This document shows positions 24,973-33,597 of a DNA stretch of 64,000 bases, piece after piece. The notes beneath the pieces were generated by a model, which saw only the letters and a program-made list of their open reading frames with translations, was not told the origin of the DNA and did no database searches. The DNA lies in NCBI RefSeq assembly GCF_014650455.1, contig NZ_BMUZ01000001.1, forward strand, positions 62,001-126,000, given 5' to 3'. Origin of the DNA: Streptomyces xanthochromogenes (GTDB taxonomy: Bacteria; Actinomycetota; Actinomycetes; Streptomycetales; Streptomycetaceae). Within the stretch, counting starts at the first letter, position 1. Each line of letters begins with the position of its first letter. Made by a program: the position numbers and the translations under genes.

Positions 24973-26448
24973 CTACTTCTCGGGGCCCACCGGGACGTCG
25001 AGCACGACCTTCGTGCCGCGGTCGGGCGCCGGCACCATGTCGAAGCTTCCGCCCAACTCCCCTTCCACCAGCGTCCGTACGATCTGCAGACCCAGGTTGC
25101 CGGTGCGCTGGGCGTCGAATCCCTCGGGCAGCCCCCGGCCGTCGTCCCGCACGGTGATCAGCAGCCGGGCCTCCTCCCGGGTGCCGCCGCGCAGCGCCGA
25201 CACCTCCACCGAACCCTGCTCCCCCGGCGCGAACGCATGCTCAAGGGCGTTCTGCAGCACCTCGGTCAGGACCATGGCCAGCGGGGTCGCGACCTCGGCG
25301 TCGAGTATGCCGAAGCGGCCGGTGCGGCGGCAGTTGACCTTGCCGGGCGAGATCTCGGCCACCATGGCGAGGACCCGGTCGGCGATCTCGTCGAACTCGA
25401 CGCGCTCGTCCAGGTTCTGCGAGAGCGTCTCGTGCACGATCGCGATCGAACCGACGCGCCGGACCGCCTCGTTGAGCGCCTCGCGGCCCTGGTCGGAGTC
25501 CATCCGGCGGGCCTGGAGGCGGAGCAGGGCCGCGACCGTCTGGAGGTTGTTCTTCACCCGGTGGTGGATCTCCCGGATGGTCGCGTCCTTGGTGATCAAC
25601 TCCCGCTCGCGGCGGCGCAGTTCGGTCACGTCGCGCAGCAGCACGAGAGAGCCGATGCGCGTGCCCTTCGGCTTCAGCGGGATGGCGCGCAGCTGGATCA
25701 CCCCGCCGTTGCCCTCGACCTCCGCCTCCCGCGGCGCGTATCCGCTGGCGAGCTTGACGATGGCCTCGTCGACCGGGCCGCGGGCCGGCGCGAGGTCGGA
25801 GGTCAGCTGGCCGAGGTGCTGGCCGACGAGGTCGGAGGCGAGGCCGAGTCGGTGGTAGGCGGACAGCGCGTTGGGCGAGGCGTACTGGACGATGCCGTCC
25901 GCGTCCAGCCGGAGCAGACCGTCACCGGCACGCGGCGAAGCATCCATGTCGACCTGCTGGCCGGGGAACGGGAAGGACCCGGCGGCGATCATCTGCGCGA
26001 GGTCGGACGCGGACTGGAGGTAGGTGAGCTCCAGGCGCGAAGGCGTACGCACGGTGAGCAGGTTGGTGTTGCGGGCGATGACGCCGAGGACGCGCCCCTC
26101 CCGGCGCACCGGGATCGACTCGACGCGGACCGGGACCTCCTCGCGCCACTCCGGGTCGCCCTCGCGCACGATGCGGCCCTCGTCGAGCGCGGCGTCGAGC
26201 AGCGGCCGCCGGCCGCGCGGGACCAGATGGCCGACCATGTCGTCCTGGTAGGAGGTGGGGCCGGTGTTGGGCCGCATCTGCGCGACCGACACATAGCGGG
26301 TGCCGTCCAGCGTCGGCACCCACAGGACGAGGTCGGCGAAGGAGAGGTCGGAGAGCAGCTGCCACTCCGAGACCAGCAGATGGAGCCACTCGAGGTCGGA
26401 CTCACTCAGAGCGGTGTGCTGGCGTACGAGGTCGTTCATGGAGGGCAC
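24973..26448 (-). CDS. PdtaS-like soluble sensor histidine kinase
   Basis: This 491-residue cytosolic kinase has no transmembrane segment. Residues about 1-160 are an H_kinase_N/GAF-like sensor, 170-280 a PAS domain (DGLLRLDADGIVQYASPNAL), then the HisKA_2 box EIHHRVKNNLQTVAALLRLQ with the phospho-accepting His, and an HATPase domain (LTEVLQNALEHAF, VRDDGRGLPEGF, NLGLQIVRTLVEGELGG). The layout matches mycobacterial PdtaS, which signals to an ANTAR response regulator; no regulator is next door. GTG 26448 has TACGCT 6 nt upstream, a leaderless layout; ATG 26439 is the alternative. Confidence 0.88.
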   Translation of the reverse strand: MPSMNDLVRQHTALSESDLEWLHLLVSEWQLLSDLSFADLVLWVPTLDGTRYVSVAQMRPNTGPTSYQDDMVGHLVPRGRRPLLDAALDEGRIVREGDPEWREEVPVRVESIPVRREGRVLGVIARNTNLLTVRTPSRLELTYLQSASDLAQMIAAGSFPFPGQQVDMDASPRAGDGLLRLDADGIVQYASPNALSAYHRLGLASDLVGQHLGQLTSDLAPARGPVDEAIVKLASGYAPREAEVEGNGGVIQLRAIPLKPKGTRIGSLVLLRDVTELRRRERELITKDATIREIHHRVKNNLQTVAALLRLQARRMDSDQGREALNEAVRRVGSIAIVHETLSQNLDERVEFDEIADRVLAMVAEISPGKVNCRRTGRFGILDAEVATPLAMVLTEVLQNALEHAFAPGEQGSVEVSALRGGTREEARLLITVRDDGRGLPEGFDAQRTGNLGLQIVRTLVEGELGGSFDMVPAPDRGTKVVLDVPVGPEK

Positions 26449-26666
26449 GCTGTGAGCGTACCTGCGTACAACGACAAAAAATGACTGCGGGCCGCGGCGC
26501 CAGGACGGGACCCTCAGCCCGTCCGGGCACCGCAGCCCGGTTGCCGGCCGGCGGGTGTGCGGTCCCTCCGGCCCTCAAGAGAGGTCACGGCGCGGTCAGG
26601 GCAGAGAGCGCCGGGGCCTCGGTCCCGCCCGCCTGTGCGGGGTGGGCGGAAGCTCGGTGTGTTCAT

Positions 26667-26682
26667 TGTGGACTAGACCATT
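26667..26682. promoter_or_regulatory. dre-like site, distal to nagB
   Basis: TGTGGACTAGACCATT matches 12 of 16 positions of the DasR consensus ACTGGTCTAGACCAGT. It is far from both flanking start codons, so its target is unclear. Confidence 0.55.
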
Positions 26683-26891
26683 CTGCCATGTCCATCCGTC
26701 TGCACCCCGCAATATTCCGCTCCCGCCCGCCTGCCGCAACCCTCCGCACCGCCCGTTCCACCCCTTGGTCCCCGGCCGCCCCGACATGTGCGGTGCCTCC
26801 GAATGGCCGTCTCCGTATGCGTTCCGGCAACCCGGGCGGCCGACCATGGGAGCAGGCGCGAGCCGGCGCCCCAGGGCCGCCACTCTGCTAG

Positions 26892-26907
26892 ATTGGTCTA
26901 TACCACG
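26892..26907. promoter_or_regulatory. dre site upstream of nagB
   Basis: ATTGGTCTATACCACG resembles the DasR consensus and ends 38 bp before the nagB GTG. DasR control of nagB is established in S. coelicolor. Confidence 0.75.
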
Positions 26908-26945
26908 CCCGTTGTAGTTTCACGTCTCCAGATCGGCAGGCCCAC

Positions 26946-27731
26946 GTGGAAGTTGTCATCGTCCCGGACGCCAAGGCAGGCGGCGAGCTCATCGCGGAGT
27001 CGATCGCCGCCCTGTGGCGCCGCAAGCCCGACGCGCTGCTCGGCGTGGCCACCGGCTCGACCCCGATTCCGATCTACGACGCGCTGACCGCGAAGGTCTC
27101 CGCGGGTGACGTGGACGTCTCGCGGGCGCGCGTGTGCCAGCTCGACGAGTACGTCGGGCTGCCGGCCGGGCACCCCGAGTCCTACCGCGCCACCGTCATC
27201 CGTCAGGTCGTCGAGCCGCTCGGGCTCGGCGCGGACTCCTTCATCGGGCCGGACGGCTCCGCCGAGGACGTCCAGGCGGCGTGCGAGGCGTACGACCTGG
27301 CGCTGGCCTCGGCCGGCGGGGTCGACCTCCAGATCCTGGGCATCGGCACCGACGGGCACATCGGCTTCAACGAGCCCTGCTCGTCGCTCGCCTCCCGCAC
27401 CCGGATCAAGACGCTCACCGAGCAGACCCGGGTCGACAACGCGCGCTTCTTCGACGACGACATCGATCAGGTGCCGCACCACGTGATCACCCAGGGCATC
27501 GGCACGATCCTGGAGGCCCGGCACCTGGTGCTGCTCGCCACGGGTGAGGGCAAGGCCGAGGCGGTCGCGCAGACCGTCGAGGGGCCCGTCGCCGCGGTGG
27601 TGCCGGCGTCGGCGCTTCAGCTGCACCAGCATGCGACGGTTGTCGTGGACGAGGCCGCGGCGTCCAAGCTGAAGCTTGCGCCGTACTTCCGGCACACCTT
27701 CACCAACAAGCCCGTGTGGCAGGGCCTCTAG
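26946..27731 (+). CDS. nagB: Glucosamine-6-phosphate deaminase
   Basis: This 261-residue cytosolic enzyme converts glucosamine-6-phosphate to fructose-6-phosphate and ammonia, the last step feeding GlcNAc into glycolysis. Motifs: LLGVATGSTPIPIY (about 31-44), CQLDEYVGL with the catalytic Asp67, and GIGTDGHIGFNEP with His138. Length matches the family. It starts at GTG 26946. A dre lies in its promoter. Glucosamine-6-phosphate is also the ligand that releases DasR, so this enzyme removes the inducer. In S. coelicolor it neighbours the das operon directly; here a cassette and repeats intervene. Confidence 0.96.
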   Translation: MEVVIVPDAKAGGELIAESIAALWRRKPDALLGVATGSTPIPIYDALTAKVSAGDVDVSRARVCQLDEYVGLPAGHPESYRATVIRQVVEPLGLGADSFIGPDGSAEDVQAACEAYDLALASAGGVDLQILGIGTDGHIGFNEPCSSLASRTRIKTLTEQTRVDNARFFDDDIDQVPHHVITQGIGTILEARHLVLLATGEGKAEAVAQTVEGPVAAVVPASALQLHQHATVVVDEAAASKLKLAPYFRHTFTNKPVWQGL

Positions 27732-27740
27732 CCGCCCCGA

Positions 27741-27771
27741 GCGCGGGGCCGCCCACGCCGCGGCCCCGCGC
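27741..27771 (+). terminator. nagB terminator
   Basis: A perfect 12-bp stem (GCGCGGGGCCGC / GCGGCCCCGCGC) with a 7-nt loop lies 9 bp after the stop codon. Confidence 0.8.
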
Positions 27772-27812
27772 CCCCGGACCCCGGGTTCATCCGCACCCCG
27801 CGCACAGCTGCT

Positions 27813-28260
27813 CGCGCGGTTCCTCACGCCCCTGAACCCGCTTTCGTCCGCGGACCGCGGGGGCCGATCGCGCAGTTCCCCGCGCCCCTGAAAACCCGCC
27901 GTCACCCGCAGACCGTGCGTGGCCGATCGCGCAGTTCCCCGCGCCCCTCAAAACCCGCCGTCACCCGCAGACCGTGCGTGGCCGATCGCGCAGTTCCCCG
28001 CGCCCCTCAAAACCCGCCGTCACCCGCAGACCGTGCGTGGCCGATCGCGCAGTTCCTCGCGCCCCTTCAGGGCGCACTTGACGTGCGGGGTGCTCGCGGC
28101 CTCCTAGGGGCGCGGGGAACTGCGCGGCCGGCCCACGGCGGGCCGCAGACGAACCGCGACACCGAACACCCCAGGGGCGCGGGGAACTGCGCGAACAACC
28201 CACGGCGGACCGCACACGAACCACGAACCCGGCACACCCCAGGGGCGCGAGGAACCGCGC
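27813..28260. repeat. 59-bp tandem repeat array with inverted copies
   Basis: The core GCGCAGTTCCCCGCGCCCCT occurs at 27870, 27929, 27988 and 28047 with exact 59-bp spacing, plus a degenerate copy at 27813. Inverted copies lie at 28106, 28173 and 28241. The fourth direct copy and the last inverted copy carry base changes. The whole 600-bp interval between nagB and the MFS gene (27732-28334) has no supported gene. Confidence 0.9.
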
Positions 28261-28334
28261 GAAGGGTCCGGCACGGGCCGCGGGCGAAGCGGGGACGCGG
28301 AACACGTGCCCGGAACCGCGGACCGGCGGAGCCG

Positions 28335-29519
28335 CTACGCGTTGGTCAGGACCGGGAAGCGGATCCGGGTGCTGCACAGGGCGACGATCAGGGCCGAGCC
28401 CGCCACCGCCCCCATCCCCCACGCCAGACTCGTGCCGTTCGCGATGAAGCCGATCACCGCGGGCCCGCCGAGCAGCCCCGTCGTGCCCATCGCGGCCACC
28501 AGGGCCAGCGCGTCCGAACCCTGGCGGGCCGCGGCCACGTACACGCACGGCGTCACCGCCGCGATGCCGAGCCCGACGCAGGCGAAGCCGAGCAGCGCCG
28601 GAACCACCCCGCCGGCCAGCAGGGCCAGCGCGAGCCCCGTGCCGGCCAGCACGCTGCCGATCCGCACGATCCGCTCGTCGCCCCACTTCGTGCGCCAGCC
28701 GTCGGCGAAGAGCCGGGCCAGGACCATCATCACGGACACCACGGCGATGCCCAGCGGAGCCAGCTGGGCCGCCGCGCCCGCCGTGTCCCTCAGATAGAGC
28801 GCCGACCAGTCGTTCATGGCACCCTCGGTCACGGTGCCGAACGCCATCGCCAGACCCATCCAGATCGTCACCCGGGTCGGAAGGGTCAGGCCCTTCCGCT
28901 GCTTCGCGGTCGGCTCCGCGTCCCCCAACTGCGCCTCCTGTGCAGGGGTTTGGTCCTCCGACAGCAGGCCCCCGCTCGCGCCGAGCACCAGCACCGCGAG
29001 CAACGCCGTCGCCGTGACGAAGTGGGCCGGCAGGGCCGAGGACAGCGAGGTGACGCCCGAGGCGAGCAGCGCGGCGAACAGCGAGCCGGCGCTGAACGTC
29101 GCGTGCATCTTCGCCATCGTCGTCCGCCGGTACTTGACCTCAAGCGCCGCCGCCTGCGCGTTCATCGCGACGTTCAGGCAGCCGACCGCGACCCCGTCGC
29201 AGCAGGCGATCAGCAGGGTCACCGGATAGTTCGGCGTGACCGACAGGGCGAGCAGGACCGCCCCGAGCGCGAGGGCGGACCCGACCGCGAGCCGGCGCGA
29301 GCCGAACCGCCTGGTCAGGACCGCCACCAGCGGGAAGGAGACGGCGGCCCCGGCCCCGCAGACCATCAGGAGCAGGCCCAGCTCCGCCTCGGACAGGTCG
29401 AGCCTCGTCTTCAGCGCGGGAATCCGCGAGACCCACGTGGCGTACTGGAAACCGAGACAGCAGAACAGCGCCGCGATCGCCACTTGTGACCGCCGGTATT
29501 CATCGCGAAGGCGATACAT
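28335..29519 (-). CDS. MFS transporter, YbjJ-like
   Basis: This 394-residue MFS protein has about 12 hydrophobic segments. Its N-terminus (QVAIAALFCCLGFQYATWVS, RIPALKTRLDLSEAELGLLL) resembles the YbjJ/FucP-type group, and it has VAVLTRRFGSRRLAVG between helices 2 and 3. It is the last gene of the leftward dioxygenase-DUF6271-decarboxylase operon, starting 7 bp after the decarboxylase stop. The context suggests export of the pathway product or uptake of a precursor. Substrate unknown. Confidence 0.85.
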   Translation of the reverse strand: MYRLRDEYRRSQVAIAALFCCLGFQYATWVSRIPALKTRLDLSEAELGLLLMVCGAGAAVSFPLVAVLTRRFGSRRLAVGSALALGAVLLALSVTPNYPVTLLIACCDGVAVGCLNVAMNAQAAALEVKYRRTTMAKMHATFSAGSLFAALLASGVTSLSSALPAHFVTATALLAVLVLGASGGLLSEDQTPAQEAQLGDAEPTAKQRKGLTLPTRVTIWMGLAMAFGTVTEGAMNDWSALYLRDTAGAAAQLAPLGIAVVSVMMVLARLFADGWRTKWGDERIVRIGSVLAGTGLALALLAGGVVPALLGFACVGLGIAAVTPCVYVAAARQGSDALALVAAMGTTGLLGGPAVIGFIANGTSLAWGMGAVAGSALIVALCSTRIRFPVLTNA

Positions 29520-29526
29520 GCGGGTT

Positions 29527-31227
29527 TCAGCCTACTTCCATGGACATGTACATCGCGTTCGTGCCGTAGCTCTCCGGCAGCTCGACCTCGGGATGGGCGC
29601 GGTAGCCCAGCTGGGCCCACAGGACGTGGGCCCCTCTGACGGCCACCAGGGAGATCTGCTCGTAGCCCAACTCCCTTGCCGTGTTCAGGAGATGGGTGAG
29701 CAGGCGGGGGCCGAGCCCGCGCCCGCGCAGGTCCTCGGCGATGACGAGGTCGTGCGCGTGCAGGTTCGGGGAGGGGTGGCCCGACTCCTCCGCGCGGCTC
29801 AGGTCCGGGCTGGCGAAGGGCGGGTAGGGCAGCGCCAGGAGGTACCCGCCGACCCGGCCGGACTCCTCGATGACGAAGCAAGTGCCCTCGAAATGACGGG
29901 ACTTGAGGGCCTCGCGGCCCTCGGACAGGCCGTCCTCGGTGTAGGCGTCCGCTTCCAGGGACACGATCGCGTCCCAGTCGCGCTCGGCCAGCGGGCGGAT
30001 GAGGACATCCGTGTCCGGAAGCAGCCCGGTGTTCGACGGAGGCATCCGCTCCGCACCTCCGATGCAGGTGTAGGGCAGCGGGTCGAAACCGTTGAAGCCC
30101 TGGGTGGTGTAGCCGACGGCGTACGCGCCGCAGGAGTGGATCCAGACCGGATCGCCGGAGGCCGCCGCGGCGGGCACCGGGACGAGTCCGGACTCGTGGT
30201 CGTAGGCGTCGTCGCTGTCGCACGTGGGGCCCGCGATCACGGCCGGGACGCGGGGGCCCTCGGTGTGGCCCGGGAACTCCAGGCGGTACTGCAGCTCGTC
30301 CATCTCGTACAGGCCGTTGAACTTGCCGCAGCTCAGGTAGAGCCAGTGCTGCCGCTCGCCGTCGTGCCGGCGGCGGCTGGAGAGGCGGGAGACACGGGCC
30401 CGGATGGCGCCGTGGTCGGCGACCAGGTGGCGGCCGGGCTCCATGAGGAAGGTCAGCGGCGACGGCGACGCCTCGCGCAGGCGGTGCATGCCCTCGCGGA
30501 GCACGGCGAACATCTTGTCCAGCGGCGGCTCCAGCGGCCGGCCGTGCTTGTCGAGGCAGCCGAGTGCGGGCAGGCCGCCGCCGAGGTTGATGTGGTCGAG
30601 CAGGATGCCGCGGCCGCCCAGGACCGCGACCAGGTCCACGAGATCGTCGATCGCGCCCTGCCAGGCCTCCGCCGTCATCTGCTGCGAGCCGACGTGCACG
30701 GACAGGCCCGCCGCGGTCAGGCCGGCGTCGCGTGCCGCTTCAAGGACGCGTACCGCGTCGTCGGCCGAGCAGCCGAACTTCTGGCTGAGGCCCCACAGTG
30801 CGCCCTCGCCGCTGGTGGCCAGGCGGCAGAACACCCGGGATCCGGGGGCGTGTTGAGCGATCGCCGTGACATCCTCGACGCTGTCGGTCGCGAAGTCGCG
30901 GATACCCAGACGGTAGGCGTCGGCGATGTTCTCGTCCGACTTGATCGTGTTGCCGTAGTGGATGCGCTCGGCCGGCACGCCCGTGCCGAGCGCCTGCTCG
31001 ATCTCGCGCGGGCTGGCCGCGTCGAAGCCCGCGCCCTGGCGACCCAGCGCGGCGAGCACCTCGTCCACCGGGCACGCCTTCATGGCGAAGCGGACCGAGA
31101 CGCCGGGCAGTTCCCGCAGCAGCGCCGCGTACTGGGCCTCGATGCCGGTGAGGTCGAAGAAGATCCGGTCGTCCGTGGCGGCGGCCAGGGCCGCTCCGAG
31201 GGCCGCGCTCTCAGGCATCGTCGACAC
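29527..31227 (-). CDS. PLP-dependent amino-acid decarboxylase fused to GNAT acetyltransferase
   Basis: This 566-residue bifunctional protein has residues about 20-395 as a fold-type III ornithine/diaminopimelate-type decarboxylase: RFAMKACP with PLP Lys50, HVGSQQ (His178), LGGGLP (about 215-220), LMEPGRHLV and GPTCDSDD with Cys336, the ODC-type catalytic Cys. Residues about 408-566 are a GNAT domain (VLIRPLAERDWDAI, then the acetyl-CoA loop EDLRGRGLGPRLL). The simplest reading is decarboxylation of a basic or other amino acid followed by N-acylation of the amine. It overlaps the DUF6271 gene by 17 bp if GTG 31227 is used; ATG 31218 is also good. Confidence 0.87.
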   Translation of the reverse strand: MSTMPESAALGAALAAATDDRIFFDLTGIEAQYAALLRELPGVSVRFAMKACPVDEVLAALGRQGAGFDAASPREIEQALGTGVPAERIHYGNTIKSDENIADAYRLGIRDFATDSVEDVTAIAQHAPGSRVFCRLATSGEGALWGLSQKFGCSADDAVRVLEAARDAGLTAAGLSVHVGSQQMTAEAWQGAIDDLVDLVAVLGGRGILLDHINLGGGLPALGCLDKHGRPLEPPLDKMFAVLREGMHRLREASPSPLTFLMEPGRHLVADHGAIRARVSRLSSRRRHDGERQHWLYLSCGKFNGLYEMDELQYRLEFPGHTEGPRVPAVIAGPTCDSDDAYDHESGLVPVPAAAASGDPVWIHSCGAYAVGYTTQGFNGFDPLPYTCIGGAERMPPSNTGLLPDTDVLIRPLAERDWDAIVSLEADAYTEDGLSEGREALKSRHFEGTCFVIEESGRVGGYLLALPYPPFASPDLSRAEESGHPSPNLHAHDLVIAEDLRGRGLGPRLLTHLLNTARELGYEQISLVAVRGAHVLWAQLGYRAHPEVELPESYGTNAMYMSMEVG

Positions 31228-32530
31228 CCCGGGCCGGGCTCTCGGATCTGCTCGCCGTCACCAGCGCGCCCCACGCCTCGATGAGCAGCGCGAAGTCCTC
31301 CATGTCGGCCTGCGCCTCGTCGAGCAGTCGCTCGCGCAGCGGCAGGATGTGGTCCGCGAACTCGGCGTATTTGCCGCCCAGTTCGCGGTAACAGCGGTCG
31401 ACGACGTCGAGCCTGCGGACGTTCTCGGCCCGGTCCGCGCCCGTGCTGCGTCCGGCGAGCTCGGCGATGGTGGCGGCGCGTACGTGGTGGTTCTCGTCGA
31501 GCAGCGCCCCGCGGGCCTCCTCCATCGCCGTGTAGACGGGGTAGAGGTAGAGCATCGACAGCAGGAACTTGGTGAACCGCAGCTGGTAGGCGGTGAACCC
31601 GGGGCCCGTCCGGCGCTCGGGGGTGTAGTAGTTCACGATGTTCCGGTTGTGCACCACACCGGGCAGCGTCGCGTCGCGGACCAGGTGCAGCAGGAAGTAG
31701 TCACTGCCGATGGTGTTGGTCGCGGGCGGCAGCGGCACCCGCTCGTAGACCTCGTGGTGGAGGCCGATGTTGCACATGTCGATGCGCCAGATGTCGGGGG
31801 TGCCGAGGGTGGACTCGTCGTGCGTGAACGGGTCGGTGCCGGCGCCGACGAACGACTCGTCGACCAGCTCGCGCCGCTCCTCGGCGGTCGCCCCTTCCTC
31901 GGCCCACAGGCCGACGACCTCGTAGTAGAGGGCCGGGTCCAGGTCGCGTATCTCGCCGATGTCCACCGACAGCTCGCCCACGAAGGAACTGCCCACCATG
32001 GCGACCGGCTTGTGGATGTCGGCCGGGTCGAGCCGGGTGCGGGTCACGTCGGGCACGGCGTCCACCGCGCGCTTGCCGAGCGAGAGGAGCTCGTGGTGGA
32101 CGGGATAGACGGGCTCGCCGTCCAGGAGCTGGTAGACGCTGTCGGAGTCGCGCCGGTGCACCGAGGCGCAGCCGAGCGCGCTCGCGATGAGGAAGGCGCG
32201 GTTGGTGCAGGCCCCGTACGACACCTCGGCCGGCAGCATCAGGTCGAGCAGCAGATCGGGCTTGGTGACCCCGGCACGCTCGATGACGCGCTGGAGGAAG
32301 TCCCGCTGTCGCGCCTCGTCGAAGTGGTGCACGACGATCCGCTCGTGGCGCGTCAACTTGCCTATCGCGGCGGCGTGTTCGGCGCGTATCGGCTCCGCAC
32401 AGGAGTCCAGGACGAGGAGGTGGACCTCGACGTCGAAGTGCTCGACGGCGTACGCGGCCTCTTCGCCGAGCGCCGTGATCGTCGCGGCGCAGGGCCGGTT
32501 GGTGGGCAGGGTCAGGCAGATTGCGCGCAT
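31211..32530 (-). CDS. DUF6271-like protein with GT-A-type features
   Basis: This 439-residue soluble protein is not firmly assigned. The start MRAICLTLPTNRPCAATITA, the VHLLVLDS strand and a DSD triad at 128-130 (CASVHRRDSDSVYQLL) look like a nucleotide-sugar GT-A fold; I believe it is of the DUF6271 type, from memory. The C-terminal half is helical. It overlaps the dioxygenase gene by 19 bp and the decarboxylase gene by up to 17 bp, so all three are translationally coupled. A sugar or nucleotidyl transfer step in a small-molecule pathway is a guess. Confidence 0.7.
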   Translation of the reverse strand: MRAICLTLPTNRPCAATITALGEEAAYAVEHFDVEVHLLVLDSCAEPIRAEHAAAIGKLTRHERIVVHHFDEARQRDFLQRVIERAGVTKPDLLLDLMLPAEVSYGACTNRAFLIASALGCASVHRRDSDSVYQLLDGEPVYPVHHELLSLGKRAVDAVPDVTRTRLDPADIHKPVAMVGSSFVGELSVDIGEIRDLDPALYYEVVGLWAEEGATAEERRELVDESFVGAGTDPFTHDESTLGTPDIWRIDMCNIGLHHEVYERVPLPPATNTIGSDYFLLHLVRDATLPGVVHNRNIVNYYTPERRTGPGFTAYQLRFTKFLLSMLYLYPVYTAMEEARGALLDENHHVRAATIAELAGRSTGADRAENVRRLDVVDRCYRELGGKYAEFADHILPLRERLLDEAQADMEDFALLIEAWGALVTASRSESPARGVDDA

Positions 32531-33597
32531 GACTGGTCTCCGGTCGGCCGCTCGGTGTCCTGCTCGGCCGCGTCCTGCCCGTGCCAGGATTCGAGGCCGA
32601 GCAGCTTCGCGCCGAGGTCGTTCAGGGTGGCGGTGGGATACCTGAGGGATTCGTGCCGCCGGGCGTCGCCGACCAGCGTCTTGTTCCAGTCCGGGGTGCT
32701 GAGGCTGCGCCAGGATTCGACGCGGGACTTGCGCACCTCCTGGTCCGACTCCAGGGCGGGCATCATCGAGAGGTACTGGACCGCGCGGACACCGTTGTCA
32801 GAGGTGTTCCGGGCCACGCCGTGCGCGAGCAGGCCGTTCCAGATCAGCAGGTCGCCGGCCTTGAGCTCGGGCCGGACGACGGGGAACTCGGAACGGTCGG
32901 CGCCGGGCCTGATGGGGTCGCGGTCGACGGGCTGCCCGATCCGCCACTCGTCGAAGCGGCGGAACAGCTCGGGCGAACACTGGAACCCGCCGTGGTCGTC
33001 CTGGGTGTCGTTGAGCGCGATGATCCCCTGGACGCGCTGCGGGAGCACGCCGAGCGTGGTGTCGACGTCCCAGTGCAGCTCGATGTCGAAGCCCTTGTCG
33101 GTGGGTTCGATCAGCGCGCGGTCGCGGTCCCTGACGTTGGGCGGGTTCAGGTTGAGCCGGTCGAGGGTGACCCAGAGCTCCTCGCAGTCCCACACGTCGG
33201 CGAACGCGTCGTAGACCCGCTGCGCCTGGCGGCTGTCCCACAGGAGCTGGTGGTGGTAGGCCTCGACGAACCCGTAGACGTGCAGGTGCTGTTCGAGCTC
33301 GGTGGCGAACTCCCGGTCGTCGGAGTACCAGGTCTCGGGCCGCTCGGGGTCCAGACCCTGGAAGTCCCAGGTGAAGTCGAGCAGGCGCCGGGCGGCCTCG
33401 GCCGGGATCGCCTCCTTCACGACGACATAGCCGTACGTCTGCCAGAACGCGAAGTCCTCCTCGGACAGGACGCGCAGCGGGCGGGACTTCCGGATGTCGC
33501 GCAGCGGGGTGCGGGCGAGGTAGGTCTCGCCGCCGTCCGAGCTGAAGTAGGGGACGTCCGATGCGGCGCGGAACAGATATCGGTCGGGGGCCGTCAT
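32512..33597 (-). CDS. Phytanoyl-CoA dioxygenase-family Fe(II)/2-oxoglutarate oxygenase
   Basis: This 361-residue cytosolic oxygenase has a clear 2-His-1-carboxylate triad: His175 and Asp177 in IELHWDVDTT, and His259 in LLAHGVARN, with Arg271 placed for 2-oxoglutarate. LKAGDLLIWNGLLAHG is the usual PhyH segment. It should hydroxylate or otherwise oxidise a small substrate and is the first gene of the four-gene leftward operon. ATG 33597 follows GGAG; an open frame of about 170 codons upstream is low-complexity and not coding. The operon promoter region carries a dre-like site 488 bp upstream. Confidence 0.88.
   Translation of the reverse strand: MTAPDRYLFRAASDVPYFSSDGGETYLARTPLRDIRKSRPLRVLSEEDFAFWQTYGYVVVKEAIPAEAARRLLDFTWDFQGLDPERPETWYSDDREFATELEQHLHVYGFVEAYHHQLLWDSRQAQRVYDAFADVWDCEELWVTLDRLNLNPPNVRDRDRALIEPTDKGFDIELHWDVDTTLGVLPQRVQGIIALNDTQDDHGGFQCSPELFRRFDEWRIGQPVDRDPIRPGADRSEFPVVRPELKAGDLLIWNGLLAHGVARNTSDNGVRAVQYLSMMPALESDQEVRKSRVESWRSLSTPDWNKTLVGDARRHESLRYPTATLNDLGAKLLGLESWHGQDAAEQDTERPTGDQSCAQSA

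Larger units (their letters stand above)
26449..26945. other. Divergent intergenic region, sensor kinase / nagB
   Basis: This 497-bp region has no convincing gene; short rightward reading frames are compositionally poor. It contains two dre-like palindromes, one 54 bp before the nagB start and one about 280 bp before it. Confidence 0.6.

Noticed and set aside
26481..26891. A 136-codon ORF between the sensor kinase and nagB, containing the orphan dre
   Set aside because: Low-complexity Pro/Arg/Ala-rich product without recognisable features; codon bias does not stand out.
27813..28260. CRISPR array
   Set aside because: Repeats are 59 bp long with the whole period conserved, no variable spacers, inverted copies present and no cas genes nearby.
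27915..29489. A 524-codon rightward open frame through the 59-bp repeats and MFS gene
   Set aside because: The translation is repetitive Arg/Pro/Gly-rich sequence opposite a good MFS gene, with no domains or ribosome-binding site.
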